Under the pieces are notes generated by a model. That model had not been told where the DNA came from. It did no database searches and worked only from the letters and a program-made list of their open reading frames with translations. Both the position numbers and the translations under genes were made by a program. A stretch of 51,636 nucleotides of DNA from Nocardia aobensis NBRC 100429 (GTDB lineage: Bacteria; Actinomycetota; Actinomycetes; Mycobacteriales; Mycobacteriaceae): the NCBI RefSeq assembly GCF_000308375.1, contig NZ_BAFQ01000044.1, positions 1 to 51,636 of the forward strand, in the 5' to 3' direction. Shown piece by piece: positions 34,709 to 46,106 of this stretch (the first letter of the stretch is position 1; every line of letters begins with the position of its first letter).

Positions 34709-35113
34709 CTAACGCGCCACGGCGGGACTGTTGTGGTACGCGGCGACCGTCCACTTGCCGTCGCGCCGGTGCATGACCCAGGTCGCGTTCACGTACCGGT
34801 CGGCGGGTACTTCGGTCTCGCCGGCGAACGCGATCGCGGCCTTGCTGACGACAACGGCGTGGTCGGCGCCGAGGAACCGGATATCTCCGATGTCGTCGGT
34901 GACGGCCGAGTTCGCGAGAACGGTCGCGAACCCGTCCGCCATACCCTGCCGGATCTCCGCCCGGCTGCGCCGATAGGTCCCCGGCATGATCACCGTGGCG
35001 TCCTCGGCGTAGTCCGCGACGAAAGCGTCCGCGTCCCCAGCCGCCCAGGCCTTGTACTGATCGGCCAAGATCTGCGCGATGGCGGCCGAGTCGTCGGTTC
35101 GAGTCGTGGTCAT
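34709..35113 (-). CDS. SnoaL-like/SgcJ family NTF2-fold protein
   Basis: A 134-residue cone-shaped alpha-beta barrel protein: IAQILADQYKAWAAGDADAFVADYAEDATVIMPGTYRRS is the standard opening (short mark: AWAAGDADAFVADYAEDATV) and YVNATWVMHRRDGKWTVAAYHNSP the closing strand. These are small enzymes or ligand-binding proteins, sometimes limonene-epoxide-hydrolase-like, sometimes of unknown role. ATG 35113 has GAAGGA upstream. It is convergent with uppP (16 bases between stops). Confidence 0.8.
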   Translation of the reverse strand: MTTTRTDDSAAIAQILADQYKAWAAGDADAFVADYAEDATVIMPGTYRRSRAEIRQGMADGFATVLANSAVTDDIGDIRFLGADHAVVVSKAAIAFAGETEVPADRYVNATWVMHRRDGKWTVAAYHNSPAVAR

Positions 35114-35192
35114 GGCATGTCCTTCGTTCGTCGGCGCGGCCCTCGTTCGGGCCGTACATCTCTCCGACGCGCGAGCATCCCCCGAATCGACA

Positions 35193-35226
35193 AACGAAAA
35201 AGGTCCCGACCGGATGGTCGGGACCT
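35193..35226 (-). terminator. Rho-independent terminator of tRNA-Arg
   Basis: AGGTCCCGACC (35201-35211) pairs perfectly with GGTCGGGACCT (35216-35226) around GGAT. On the minus strand the stem runs into TTTTTCGTTT, a U-tract, ten bases beyond the tRNA 3' end. Confidence 0.85.
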
Positions 35227-35235
35227 GGTGTGCTG

Positions 35236-35308
35236 TGCCCTCGGCAGGATTCGAACCTGCGGCCTTCTGCTCCGGAGGCAGACGCTCTATCCCCTGAGCT
35301 ACGAGGGC
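35236..35308 (-). tRNA. tRNA-Arg (anticodon CCG)
   Basis: A 73-base cloverleaf on the minus strand. The acceptor stem GCCCTCG pairs with CGAGGGC, discriminator A; the D arm has GCTC and GAGC, the anticodon stem TCTGC/GCAGA closes a CTCCGGA loop with anticodon CCG reading CGG, and the T arm is GCAGG-TTCGAAT-CCTGC. CCA is not encoded. The place next to argS matches mycobacterial argV. Confidence 0.97.
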
Positions 35309-35361
35309 GGGGATCGGACCCGGTCGACACCAGTGGTTACGTCGTCCGATCGGGCGGGGAA

Positions 35362-35390
35362 AGCGTATCGCATCACACGGCGTGCGCCAA
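35362..35390 (-). promoter_or_regulatory. Promoter of tRNA-Arg
   Basis: On the minus strand TTGGCG (35390-35385) and TACGCT (35367-35362) are separated by 17 bases, an almost ideal sigma-70 type promoter. Transcription would begin near 35355, about 47 bases before the tRNA. Confidence 0.6.
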
Positions 35391-35430
35391 AAGACAGGTT
35401 CGAGCAGGGATTCAGTCCGGCGTCACGGCA

Positions 35431-35739
35431 CTACCGCGTCGGCATCGGCGCACCCGGCATGCCGGGGATGGCGGGAATGCCGGGGATACCGGCGGGGAGT
35501 TCGTCCATCTGGCCGGTGGGCGGGACAGCCTTGTCCTTGTCGGCGTGGTGGCGCGACTTGGGGACGAAGTAGACGACCAGCGCGACGACCAGGACGGCGA
35601 TCACCACGACCGCGCCGACCAGCGCCCAGGGAACACGCCGGTGCTTCGGCGGGTTGGAATTGCCGTTGTACGCCCCGCCGGGGGCGGATTTGGCGGCGGC
35701 ACGAATCGCCTTGGCTGATTTCGCGCTGGTGTTCGGCAT
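35431..35739 (-). CDS. Small single-pass membrane protein with proline/glycine tail
   Basis: A 102-residue protein. A basic N-terminus (KSAKAIRAAAKSAPGGAYNG) is followed by one hydrophobic helix (ALVGAVVVIAVLVVALVVYFV, about residues 40-60), a charged stretch PKSRHHADKDK and a tail made of IPG/MPG units (PAGIPGIPAIPGMPGAPMPTR). By the positive-inside rule the tail is extracytoplasmic. I do not recognise the family. ATG 35739 has a weak AGAGAG upstream; the frame is open to 35853 without a better start. It lies between the tRNA promoter and argS, divergent from argS. Confidence 0.65.
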   Translation of the reverse strand: MPNTSAKSAKAIRAAAKSAPGGAYNGNSNPPKHRRVPWALVGAVVVIAVLVVALVVYFVPKSRHHADKDKAVPPTGQMDELPAGIPGIPAIPGMPGAPMPTR

Positions 35740-35865
35740 CGGTTGGCGCTCTCTTCGGGTGCGTCGGTGGTTCTCGCGGTGTCGGAACGACGGCCGGGGC
35801 CGCCGGTGCCGGATGCCGGGTGCGGCGAGCAGGTGCCCGCTGACGGCGCACACCCGCTCGGACCA

Positions 35866-35879
35866 TAGGATAGAGACTC
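35866..35879 (+). promoter_or_regulatory. Leaderless promoter of argS
   Basis: TAGGAT (35866-35871) precedes the GTG of argS by eight bases and no ribosome-binding sequence is present. Confidence 0.5.
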
Positions 35880-37538
35880 GTGACTCCAGCTGACCTTGCA
35901 GAACTCCTTCGTGCGACCGCGGCGAAGGTGCTCGTCGAACGCGGATCCGACCCTGCGGTCCTGCCCGACGAGGTCAAGGTGGAGCGTCCCCGTAATCCGG
36001 AACACGGAGACTATGCCACGAATGTGGCCATGCAGGTGGGTAAGAAGGCCGGAATGAACCCGCGCGAACTGGCCGGTCTGCTGGCCGACGCGCTGGCCGC
36101 CACCGACGGCATCGAATCCGCCGACGTGGCCGGCCCGGGCTTCCTCAACATCCGCCTCGCCGCGGCCGCCCAGGGCGCCATCGTGGAGCAGATCCGCGCC
36201 GCGGGTGCCGCCTACGGCACCGCGCAGGCGCTCACCGGCACCAAGATCAACCTGGAGTTCGTCTCCGCCAATCCGACCGGCCCGGTCCACCTGGGCGGTA
36301 CCCGCTGGGCCTCGGTCGGCGATGCGCTGGGTCGCATTCTGGCCGCTCAGGGCGCGGACGTGACCCGCGAGTACTACTTCAACGACCACGGCGCGCAGAT
36401 CGACCGCTTCGCCGAATCGCTGGTCGCCGCCGCCACCGGCGCGCCCACCCCGGAGAACGGCTACGCCGGCGCCTACATCTCCGAGATCGCGGGCCAGATC
36501 ACCGCGGCGCATCCGGACGCGGCGAGTCTGCCGGAGAACGAGCGGCACGAACTGTTCCGCCGCGAGGGTGTGGAGCTGATGTTCGCCCACATCAAGCAGA
36601 CCCTGCACGATTTCGGCACCGATTTCGACGTGTACTTCAACGAGAGCTCGCTGTTCGCCTCCGGCGCCGTGGAGAAGGCGCTCGACCAGCTCAAGGCCTC
36701 GGGCAATCTGTACGAGAAGGACGGCGCCTGGTGGATCGCCAGCACCGAATACGGTGACGACAAGGACCGCGTCGTCATCAAGAGCGACGGCAAGTCCGCC
36801 TATATCGGTGGCGATATCGCCTACTTCCAGAACAAGCGCTCGCGCGGATTCGACCTCTGCATCTACATGCTCGGCGCCGACCATCACGGCTACATCGGCC
36901 GGCTGAAGGCGGCGGCGGCCGCGTTCGGCGACGATCCGAACACCGTCGAGGTGCTGATCGGCCAGATGGTGAACCTGGTGCGCGACGGCGTGGCGGTGCG
37001 GATGAGCAAGCGCGCCGGCACGGTGGTCACCCTCGACGATCTGGTCGAGGCGATCGGCGTCGACGCCGCCCGCTACGTGCTGGTGCGTAGTTCGGTGAAC
37101 TCGAGCATCGATATCGACCTGGATCTGTGGACCAAGCAGAGCAGTGAGAATCCGGTCTACTACGTGCAGTACGCGCACGCCCGCACCTGCGCGGTCGCCC
37201 GCAATGCCACCGACTTCGGATTCGCCGGTGTCACACCGGATCTCGGCCTGCTGGTCGCCGACGAGGAAGGCGAGCTGATCCGCACCCTCGGCGAGTTCCC
37301 GGCCGTGGTGGCGAGTGCGGCGAGCCTGCGCGAACCGCACCGCGTGGCCCGTTATCTGGAGGAACTGGCGGGCGCCTACCACCGCTTCCAGACCAACAAG
37401 ACGCTGCGGATCCTGCCGCAGAACGACGACCCGGTCCTGCCGGTCAACGCCGCCCGCCTGCAACTGGTCGACGCCACCCGTCAGGTGCTGTCCAACGGTC
37501 TGGCGCTGCTGGGCGTATCCGCCCCGGAGCGCATGTGA
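35880..37538 (+). CDS. argS: Arginyl-tRNA synthetase
   Basis: A 552-residue class I aminoacyl-tRNA synthetase. The N-terminal additional domain, recognising the tRNA D-loop, has [14 protein letters not shown]. The ATP signature is [10 protein letters not shown] (HLGG at 137-140, the HIGH variant usual for this enzyme), and the KMSKS equivalent is MSKRAG at 375-380. The C-terminal DALR anticodon-binding domain ends [12 protein letters not shown]. Start GTG at 35880, probably leaderless. First gene of the conserved argS-lysA-hom-thrC-thrB block; argS followed by lysA is common across actinobacteria. Confidence 0.97.
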   Translation: MTPADLAELLRATAAKVLVERGSDPAVLPDEVKVERPRNPEHGDYATNVAMQVGKKAGMNPRELAGLLADALAATDGIESADVAGPGFLNIRLAAAAQGAIVEQIRAAGAAYGTAQALTGTKINLEFVSANPTGPVHLGGTRWASVGDALGRILAAQGADVTREYYFNDHGAQIDRFAESLVAAATGAPTPENGYAGAYISEIAGQITAAHPDAASLPENERHELFRREGVELMFAHIKQTLHDFGTDFDVYFNESSLFASGAVEKALDQLKASGNLYEKDGAWWIASTEYGDDKDRVVIKSDGKSAYIGGDIAYFQNKRSRGFDLCIYMLGADHHGYIGRLKAAAAAFGDDPNTVEVLIGQMVNLVRDGVAVRMSKRAGTVVTLDDLVEAIGVDAARYVLVRSSVNSSIDIDLDLWTKQSSENPVYYVQYAHARTCAVARNATDFGFAGVTPDLGLLVADEEGELIRTLGEFPAVVASAASLREPHRVARYLEELAGAYHRFQTNKTLRILPQNDDPVLPVNAARLQLVDATRQVLSNGLALLGVSAPERM

Positions 37539-37578
37539 ACCGCCGTCGGTCAGGTGATCGTGTGAGGAAGGAATTATT

Positions 37579-39009
37579 GTGAGTGCGCATCCGGCGGGAC
37601 CTCGGCACGCCGAGATCCCCCACGCCCCCAACCTGCCGGAGCGGCCCGCGGACCCCCGCGAGATGATCGACCTGCCCGACAAGGTGTGGCCGCGCAACGC
37701 CTCTCGCGACGCCGCGGGTGTGGTGCGCTTGGCCGGTGTGCCCGTCACGCAGCTCGCCGCCGAATTCGGCACGCCGCTGTTCGTGGTCGACGAGGACGAC
37801 TTCCGCTCCCGCTGCCGCGATATGGTCCGGGCCTTCGGTCCCGGCGCGCGAGTTCACTACGCCTCCAAGGCATTTCTGTGCGGCGAGATCGCGCGCTGGG
37901 TGCGCGACGAGGGCCTGCACCTGGACGTGTGCTCCGGCGGCGAGCTGGCGGTGGCGCTGCACGGCGGCTTCCCGGCCGAACGAATCGCGTTGCACGGCAA
38001 CAACAAATCGGTCGCCGAACTGGAGCAGGCCGTGGCGGCGGGTGTCGGGCACGTCGTCGTCGACTCACTGATCGAGATCGAGCGCCTGGAGGCGGTCGCC
38101 GCCCGCGCGGGCGTGGTGCAGGACGTGCTGGTCCGCGTCACCGTCGGCGTGGAAGCACATACCCACGAATACATTTCGACCGCGCACGAGGATCAGAAGT
38201 TCGGCTTCTCGATCGCCGGCGGCGATGCGATGGAGGCGTTGGCCCGGGTCTTCGAGGCGGACAATCTGCGCCTGGTCGGCCTGCACAGCCATATCGGATC
38301 GCAGATCTTCGACATCGACGGTTTCGAGATCTCCGCGCGGCGCATGTTGCGACTGCTGCGCGATGCGATCGAGAAGTTCGGCGTCGAGCGCACCGAGCAG
38401 ATCGCGATTCTGGATCTCGGTGGCGGCCTCGGCATTTCGTATCTGCCGAGCGACGATCCGCCGCCGCTGGACGAGTTCGCCGCGAAGGTGCGCGACCTCG
38501 TCGAGGTGGAGGCGGCGCAGATCGGCCTGCCCACCCCGACCATCGCGGTGGAGCCGGGCCGCGCGATCGCCGGACCGGGCACCGTCACCCTCTACGAGGT
38601 CGGCACCACCAAGGACGTCTCACTCGACGCCGGCGCGCAGCGCCGCTACGTCAGCGTCGACGGCGGGATGAGCGACAACATCCGTCCCGCGCTCTATCAG
38701 GCCGACTACGACTGCCGGCTGGTCTCCCGCTCCAGCGAGTCCGCCCCGGTGGTGGCCCGTGTGGTCGGAAAGCATTGTGAGAGCGGCGATATCGTCATCC
38801 GCGACACCTGGATGCCGGCCGACGTCGGACCGGGGGACCTGGTTGCGGTCGCGGCCACGGGCGCGTACTGCTATTCGATGGCCAGCCGCTACAACATGCT
38901 CACCCGCCCGGCCGTGGTCGCGGTCCGCGACGGGCAGGCGCGGCTGCTGCTGCGCCGTGAGACGGTGGCGGATCTGATGAGCCTGGAAGCGACGGAGGTG
39001 CACTCATGA
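37579..39009 (+). CDS. lysA: Diaminopimelate decarboxylase
   Basis: A 476-residue PLP enzyme of fold type III that makes L-lysine from meso-diaminopimelate. The PLP lysine is Lys97 in [11 protein letters not shown]; other blocks are [43 protein letters not shown] and the C-terminal [21 protein letters not shown] with [11 protein letters not shown] at the dimer active site. GTG at 37579 with AAGGA 8 bases upstream. Its last codons overlap hom (ATGA), so lysine and threonine/methionine branches are coupled. Confidence 0.97.
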   Translation: MSAHPAGPRHAEIPHAPNLPERPADPREMIDLPDKVWPRNASRDAAGVVRLAGVPVTQLAAEFGTPLFVVDEDDFRSRCRDMVRAFGPGARVHYASKAFLCGEIARWVRDEGLHLDVCSGGELAVALHGGFPAERIALHGNNKSVAELEQAVAAGVGHVVVDSLIEIERLEAVAARAGVVQDVLVRVTVGVEAHTHEYISTAHEDQKFGFSIAGGDAMEALARVFEADNLRLVGLHSHIGSQIFDIDGFEISARRMLRLLRDAIEKFGVERTEQIAILDLGGGLGISYLPSDDPPPLDEFAAKVRDLVEVEAAQIGLPTPTIAVEPGRAIAGPGTVTLYEVGTTKDVSLDAGAQRRYVSVDGGMSDNIRPALYQADYDCRLVSRSSESAPVVARVVGKHCESGDIVIRDTWMPADVGPGDLVAVAATGAYCYSMASRYNMLTRPAVVAVRDGQARLLLRRETVADLMSLEATEVHS

Positions 39010-40402
39010 CCGAGGCGACGAACCGGCCCCGAGGCGGTGCGTTCGGAATCGAACGTCCCATCGGGGTCGCGGTGCTCGGCATGGGCAATGTCGGCACCGA
39101 GGTGGTGCGCATCCTGCGCGAGCACGCCGACGACCTGCGCTCGCGGGTGGGCGCCCCGGTGGTGCTGCGCGGCGTCGCGGTGCGGCGCCTCGACGTCGAC
39201 CGCGGCATTCCGGCCGAGTTGCTGACCACCGACGCCGAAGCGCTGGTCGCTCGCGACGACGTCGACCTGGTGGTCGAGGTGATGGGCGGTATCGACCCGG
39301 CTCGCAAGCTGATCCTGGCCGCGCTCAACGGCGGCAAGTCGGTCGTGACCGCGAACAAGGCGCTGCTGGCCGACTACACCGGTGAGCTGGCCGCGGCGGC
39401 CGAGGGCAGCCGCGCCGACCTGTACTTCGAGGCCGCGGTGGCCGGCGCCATTCCGGTGGTGCGCCCGCTGATCCAGTCGATGTCCGGCGACCGGGTGAAC
39501 CGGGTGGTCGGAATCGTCAACGGCACAACGAATTTCATTCTCTCGGCGATGGACGAGACCGGCGCCGACTACACCGACACGCTCGCCGAGGCGACCCGGC
39601 TGGGCTACGCCGAAGCGGATCCCACCGCCGATGTCGAGGGCTACGACGCCGCCGCCAAGGCCGCGATCCTGGCCTCGCTGGCCTTCCACACCCGCGTCAC
39701 CGCCGCCGACGTCTACCGCGAGGGCATCTCGAAGATCACCGCCGAGGATCTGGAGACCGCGGCGGCGGTCGGCTGCACCGTGAAGCTGCTGGCCATCTGC
39801 GAGCGGATGCCCGGCGGCGAGCGGCTGTCGATGGACGGATCGGCGGTCGCCGCGCTGGGTGACGCGAGCAGCTCGTCCGCCGGTAAGGACCGGGTGTCGG
39901 TGCGCGTGTACCCGGCGCTGATCCCGCGGCGGCATCCGCTGTCCTCGGTCAACGGCGCCTTCAACGCGGTGGTCGTCGAGGCCGAGAACGCCGGCCGGCT
40001 GATGTTCTACGGCCAGGGCGCGGGCGGCGCGCCGACCGCCTCGGCGGTGATGGGCGATCTGGTGATGGCGGCCCGCAACAAGTTCTACGGTGGCCGCGCA
40101 CCGGGTGAATCGGTTTATGCTGAGCTGCCGATCGCGCCGATCGGCGACATCCCGACCCGCTATCACGTGAACCTGCAGGTTGCCGACCGCACCGGGGTTC
40201 TGCAGGCGGTGTCCGGCAAATTCGCCGAACACGGTGTCAGCATCTCGACGGTCCGCCAGGAGGGATTCGACGAGGGCGCCCGACTGGTCGTGGTCACCCA
40301 CCACGCGCCGGAGTCGGCGCTGGCCGATACCGTGGCAGCACTTGCCGAGCTGGAATCCGTCACATCCGTGACCAGCGTCTTGAGATTGGAAGGCACCGAG
40401 GA

Positions 40403-40406
<4 letters not shown>
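39006..40406 (+). CDS. hom: Homoserine dehydrogenase
   Basis: A 466-residue enzyme reducing aspartate semialdehyde to homoserine. The Rossmann motif is [31 protein letters not shown] and [29 protein letters not shown] (short mark: [14 protein letters not shown]) carry the catalytic Asp and Lys. The C-terminal ACT domain ([21 protein letters not shown]) provides threonine feedback control, as in corynebacterial Hom. It is monofunctional, without aspartokinase. Overlaps both lysA and thrC by four bases. Confidence 0.97.
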
Positions 40407-42485
<2,079 letters not shown>

Positions 42486-42828
42486 TGGCGTGGCTGCCTT
42501 GCTGACGTGGTCGGACAGAGCTATCCTGAGCACGTCCGTACATCGTGCGCGTCAGACGCCGGTGCTTCATCAGGGCAATCGCTCCAGCAGGCTCCTTGCT
42601 CAAGCTCGGTGGCTCGGGGGCTCGAATCACTCGGGACTTCGACCTCGACGTCGGGGACAGCGACTGGAATGATCACTCCCACTCAATGAACCGGTGGCCG
42701 TGACCAGGTGGGTGATTCCATCGGTCCGGCGGGGCAGGCGATACGGCATCCGAGCTCGGCACAGTGATCGGGCTTCGGGACGAACCCTCGAATATGCACA
42801 CGGCAATCGAGGGAAGGAAAGGATCTCC
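42486..42828 (+). promoter_or_regulatory. rho promoter and long 5' leader
   Basis: A 343-base gap without a supported gene. TTGCTG (42499-42504), 17 bases, TATCCT (42522-42527) is a clear promoter, so the rho mRNA would have a leader of nearly 300 bases. The leader contains a bulged inverted repeat, ATCAC..CCAC at 42672-42682 against GTGGGTGAT at 42708-42716, and C-rich, poorly structured stretches that would suit Rho binding. Autogenous control by premature termination is known for rho leaders in other bacteria and is inferred here. Two overlapping 60-codon frames inside it show no coding signal. Confidence 0.6.
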
Positions 42829-44916
42829 GTGACAGATACGGACCTGCTCGCGACACCCGGGGTGGACACTGCAAATCCCTCGGACGGCCGCGAAAGTGAC
42901 TCCGGACAGATTTCGAAGATGAGCGAACACACCGACGTCGCACGATCGGGGCTGACTGGAATGTTGTTGCCGCAGTTGCGTGCGCTTGCCGGAGAGCTCG
43001 GTATCCGAGGCACATCCGGAATGCGTAAGGGCGATCTCATCGCCGCCATCAAGGAAAACCAGGCCTCCTCCGGCAAGTCCGCGCGTGGTGGCCGGGGCGA
43101 TGCGAAATCCGCCGAAGCGGACGCGGGCGCCGAGCCCGCCGCGAAGTCCGCGTCGAATGTCGCGACCGAATCCGGTGCCGCGGCGAAGGCCGAGTCCCCT
43201 CAGACCTCCGAGAACACCACCGAGTCCGCCGGTAAGGGACGCGCCCGGAACGATGCGTCGAAGGGCACCCGCAACGGTGCCGCGCGTGGTCAGCAGCAGA
43301 CTCTCGACGGCGTCGGCACCGAGAACGCGTCCGCCAAGGCGGAAACCGCGGAATCGGCTGCGCGCCCGGCCGATTCGGGTGACGAGTCCGGCCGTGACGG
43401 TGGCCAGCGCGGCCGCGGCCGCCAGCGTCGTGGCCGCGACCAGCGTGGTGAGGGCGGCGACAACCGCGGCGAGAACCGCGGTGGCGAGGCTCGCGCCGAG
43501 ACCAAGACCGAACCGAAGGCCGAAGGCAGCGACGCCAAGTCGGATCAGGAGTCGGGCGATCGTCGCCGCGACCGCAACCAGTCCGGCGGCCAGAACCAGT
43601 CCGGCCAGAACGGCGCCGCCCGCGGTGGCGATCGTGGCCGCGACCAGCGTGGTGAGGACGACGAGGAAGGTGGGCGCGGGCGCCGCGGCCGCCGATTCCG
43701 GGAGCGCCGTCGCGGCGGACGTGACCGTGAGGGCGGGGAGGGCGGCCGCGAGGTCGAGATCCGCGAGGACGATGTCCTGCAGCCGGTCGCCGGCATCCTC
43801 GATGTGCTCGACAACTACGCGTTCGTGCGCACCTCGGGCTACCTGGCCGGCCAGAACGACGTCTACGTGTCGATGAACCTGGTGCGCAAGAACGGCCTGC
43901 GCCGTGGTGACGCGATCACCGGTGCGGTGCGTGCTCCGCGCGAGGGCGAACAGGGCAATCAGCGCCAGAAGTTCGATCCGCTGGTGCGGCTGGACACGGT
44001 CAACGGCTCGGATGTCGAATCCGCCCGCCGCCGGCCGGAATTCAACAAGCTCACCCCGCTGTACCCGAACCAGCGGCTGCGGCTCGAGACCACGCCGAAC
44101 AAGCTCACGACCCGCGTGATCGACCTGATCATGCCGATCGGTAAGGGCCAGCGCGCGCTGATCGTGTCGCCGCCGAAGGCGGGTAAGACCACGATCCTGC
44201 AGGACATCGCGAACGCGATCGCCACCAACAACCCGGAGTGCTACCTGATGGTGGTGCTGGTGGACGAGCGTCCCGAAGAGGTCACCGATATGCAGCGTTC
44301 GGTGCGCGGCGAGGTGATCGCCTCGACGTTCGACCGTCCGCCGAGCGATCACACCTCGGTCGCCGAACTCGCCATCGAGCGGGCCAAGCGCCTGGTCGAG
44401 ATGGGGCAGGACGTCGTCGTGCTGCTCGACTCGATCACCCGGCTGGGTCGTGCGTACAACAACTCCTCGCCGGCCTCGGGTCGCATCCTGTCCGGTGGTG
44501 TGGATTCCACCGCGCTGTACCCGCCCAAGCGGTTCCTCGGCGCGGCCCGCAACATCGAGAACGGCGGTTCGCTGACCATCATCGCCACCGCCATGGTGGA
44601 GACCGGTTCCACGGGTGACACGGTGATCTTCGAGGAGTTCAAGGGCACCGGTAACGCCGAGCTCAAGCTCGATCGCAAGATCGCCGAGCGGCGCGTGTTC
44701 CCGGCCGTCGACATCAACCCGTCCAGCACCCGCCACGACGAGCTGCTGATGTCGCCCGACGAGATGGCGGTCATCCACAAGCTGCGCCGGGTGCTCTCGG
44801 GCCTCGATTCGCAGCAGGCGATCGACCTGCTCATCGACCGTTTGAAGAAGTCGAAGAGCAACGTCGAATTCCTGATGACGGTCTCGAAGACCGCACCGGG
44901 CGCCTTGGACGAATAG
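42829..44916 (+). CDS. rho: Transcription termination factor Rho with large charged insertion
   Basis: A 695-residue hexameric RNA helicase that ends transcripts. The N-terminal helix bundle (LTGMLLPQLRALAGELGIRGTSGMRKGDLIAAIKE; short mark GMRKGDLIAAIKE) is followed by about 240 residues of low-complexity Ala/Glu/Lys and then Arg/Gly/Asp/Gln sequence, including repeated GRDQRGE units. The RNA-binding cold-shock-like domain starts EVEIREDDVLQPVAGILDVLDNYAF. The ATPase has Walker A PPKAGKTT (Lys453), Walker B VVVLLDSITRLGR and the Q/R-loop FKGTGNAELKLDRK. GTG at 42829 with AAGGAT upstream. High-GC Rho proteins often carry such insertions, which widen RNA use. Confidence 0.96.
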   Translation: MTDTDLLATPGVDTANPSDGRESDSGQISKMSEHTDVARSGLTGMLLPQLRALAGELGIRGTSGMRKGDLIAAIKENQASSGKSARGGRGDAKSAEADAGAEPAAKSASNVATESGAAAKAESPQTSENTTESAGKGRARNDASKGTRNGAARGQQQTLDGVGTENASAKAETAESAARPADSGDESGRDGGQRGRGRQRRGRDQRGEGGDNRGENRGGEARAETKTEPKAEGSDAKSDQESGDRRRDRNQSGGQNQSGQNGAARGGDRGRDQRGEDDEEGGRGRRGRRFRERRRGGRDREGGEGGREVEIREDDVLQPVAGILDVLDNYAFVRTSGYLAGQNDVYVSMNLVRKNGLRRGDAITGAVRAPREGEQGNQRQKFDPLVRLDTVNGSDVESARRRPEFNKLTPLYPNQRLRLETTPNKLTTRVIDLIMPIGKGQRALIVSPPKAGKTTILQDIANAIATNNPECYLMVVLVDERPEEVTDMQRSVRGEVIASTFDRPPSDHTSVAELAIERAKRLVEMGQDVVVLLDSITRLGRAYNNSSPASGRILSGGVDSTALYPPKRFLGAARNIENGGSLTIIATAMVETGSTGDTVIFEEFKGTGNAELKLDRKIAERRVFPAVDINPSSTRHDELLMSPDEMAVIHKLRRVLSGLDSQQAIDLLIDRLKKSKSNVEFLMTVSKTAPGALDE

Positions 44917-45442
44917 GCGACGAGCAGTACGTCCGCCCGGCGCGCACCCGCAGGTGCCGCTCGGCCCGCGATAATGCGGCCCCGCTTCGGCGGGGCCGCA
45001 TTGCTGTCTGCGGGAGAGGTGTACGCCGATGCCCGCGCCGTCTGCCGGGGCGGGGCGGAGTAGGGGAGTAGAACAGCAGGCCGATGACCGCGGCACCGGC
45101 GATCAGCCCGAGCAGAATCAGTGCGGTGGCACCGGTGATGGATCCGGTGGAGACCGAGGTCGCGGCGAATTCGTAGGGCCGATCCGGTCCGGTGGGGGTC
45201 ACGACGGCGGCCCGGGGCGGGGTACCGGAGGCCGTGAGCCACCCGGCGAGGACGAGGACCGCCAGGGCGGCCAATGTCGTCGCGGCGCCGATTTCCTTGG
45301 TATGTCCCTTTCCCGGCAACAGGCGGATGGTGCGGTCTCCGAGGTGGGTATGTCCGGCGTCCGGGGCTCGAGATCTCCTGCTCGTCCCCCGTGCGGTGGG
45401 GAAATTCACTGCTGTCCCTCGGATCGTCGGTTCGATTGCCAT
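44831..45442 (-). CDS. Putative two-TM membrane protein, antisense to the rho 3' end
   Basis: A 203-residue reading frame. The start is convincing: ATG 45442 (MAIEPTIRGTAVNFPTARGT) with AGGAAG seven bases upstream. Two transmembrane helices follow, AATTLAALAVLVLAGWLTA (about 55-73) and TGATALILLGLIAGAAVIGLLFY (about 100-122). After that the frame becomes arginine/proline-rich, uses rarer codons, crosses the rho terminator (44973-45002) and ends 86 bases inside rho on the opposite strand. The first 125 residues are probably a real gene; the C-terminal 75 may reflect loss of an earlier stop or a frameshift near 45060. No family recognised. Confidence 0.5.
   Translation of the reverse strand: MAIEPTIRGTAVNFPTARGTSRRSRAPDAGHTHLGDRTIRLLPGKGHTKEIGAATTLAALAVLVLAGWLTASGTPPRAAVVTPTGPDRPYEFAATSVSTGSITGATALILLGLIAGAAVIGLLFYSPTPPRPGRRRGHRRTPLPQTAMRPRRSGAALSRAERHLRVRAGRTYCSSPIRPRRPVRSSRPSSGIRRCSSTSSNGR
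44973..45002 (+). terminator. rho terminator
   Basis: A perfect 13-base stem, AATGCGGCCCCGC with GCGGGGCCGCATT, closes on the stable tetraloop TTCG. It lies 56 bases after the rho stop. The 3' side has only a short T run. Confidence 0.85.
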
Positions 45443-45769
45443 GGGTCTACTTCCTGCAACGAATCTACGAACAAAGGTGTTCATATTCCCGAGTAGCCGA
45501 CTACTCGTTTCAGCGTGGCTCGAGAACCGCGAAGACGCGTGCCGCTACTTCCTTGGGGTCTGCCGCTGTCCGGGGTGGCCGATGCCGGAACAAATGCGGT
45601 ACGGGGTGCGTTGTGAGTGCGTATCGGCGGTTCTGGCATACTGGACCGTCGGTGCGTCTGCGATCGGCAGACCATCCCGCCTAGTCGGTTCCGGTTCACG
45701 TCCATCACGGCAGCACGGCAGATACCGCCGTGCGCGCGGGCGACCCGGGGCCAGATCGAGAGGACACCC
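45443..45769. promoter_or_regulatory. Intergenic region before rpmE
   Basis: A 327-base divergent spacer. CGAGTAG-CCGA-CTACTCG (45490-45507) is a perfect 7-base dyad near the start of the minus-strand membrane gene. CATACT (45637-45642) is a possible -10 box for rpmE, which would give a leader of about 120 bases. No gene is supported here. Confidence 0.45.
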
Positions 45770-46015
45770 ATGAAGGCAGGAATTCACCCGGCATACGTGC
45801 CGACCACCGTTGTCTGCGGTTGCGGCAACACCTTCCAGACTCACAGCACCAAGGAGTCGGGCCACATCACCGTCGAGGTCTGCTCGCAGTGCCACCCGTT
45901 CTACACGGGCAAGCAGAAGATCCTCGACACCGGCGGCCGCGTCGCCCGCTTCGAGGCCCGCTACGGCAAGCGCGCCAAGAAGGCCGAGCAGTCCGAGAGT
46001 TCGGAAGCCCAGTAG
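45770..46015 (+). CDS. rpmE: 50S ribosomal protein L31 (zinc-binding type)
   Basis: An 81-residue ribosomal protein of the large subunit. The C+ zinc ribbon is present: [16 protein letters not shown] with two cysteines and [16 protein letters not shown] with two more, so this is the zinc-containing primary L31 rather than the zinc-free paralogue. ATG at 45770 with GAGAGGA upstream. It lies between rho and prfA as in mycobacteria; 91 bases separate it from prfA, enough for a weak attenuator (GCCCAGCGCAGGCCGGGC region). Confidence 0.96.
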   Translation: MKAGIHPAYVPTTVVCGCGNTFQTHSTKESGHITVEVCSQCHPFYTGKQKILDTGGRVARFEARYGKRAKKAEQSESSEAQ

Positions 46016-46106
46016 CTACCCCGCCAACGCCCGTCCTGCCCAGCGCAGGCCGGGCGTTGGTGCGTTTACAGGTGTTCGCACGCTCCCCACGGAAGGCATG
46101 ACCGCC

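Noticed and set aside
42490..42689. Two overlapping 60-codon frames in the rho leader as upstream peptides
   Set aside because: Neither has a ribosome site, and neither shows a recognisable motif.
44349..45242. Second minus-strand frame covering the rho 3' end and spacer
   Set aside because: It has no membrane helices or ribosome site and is mostly antisense of rho.
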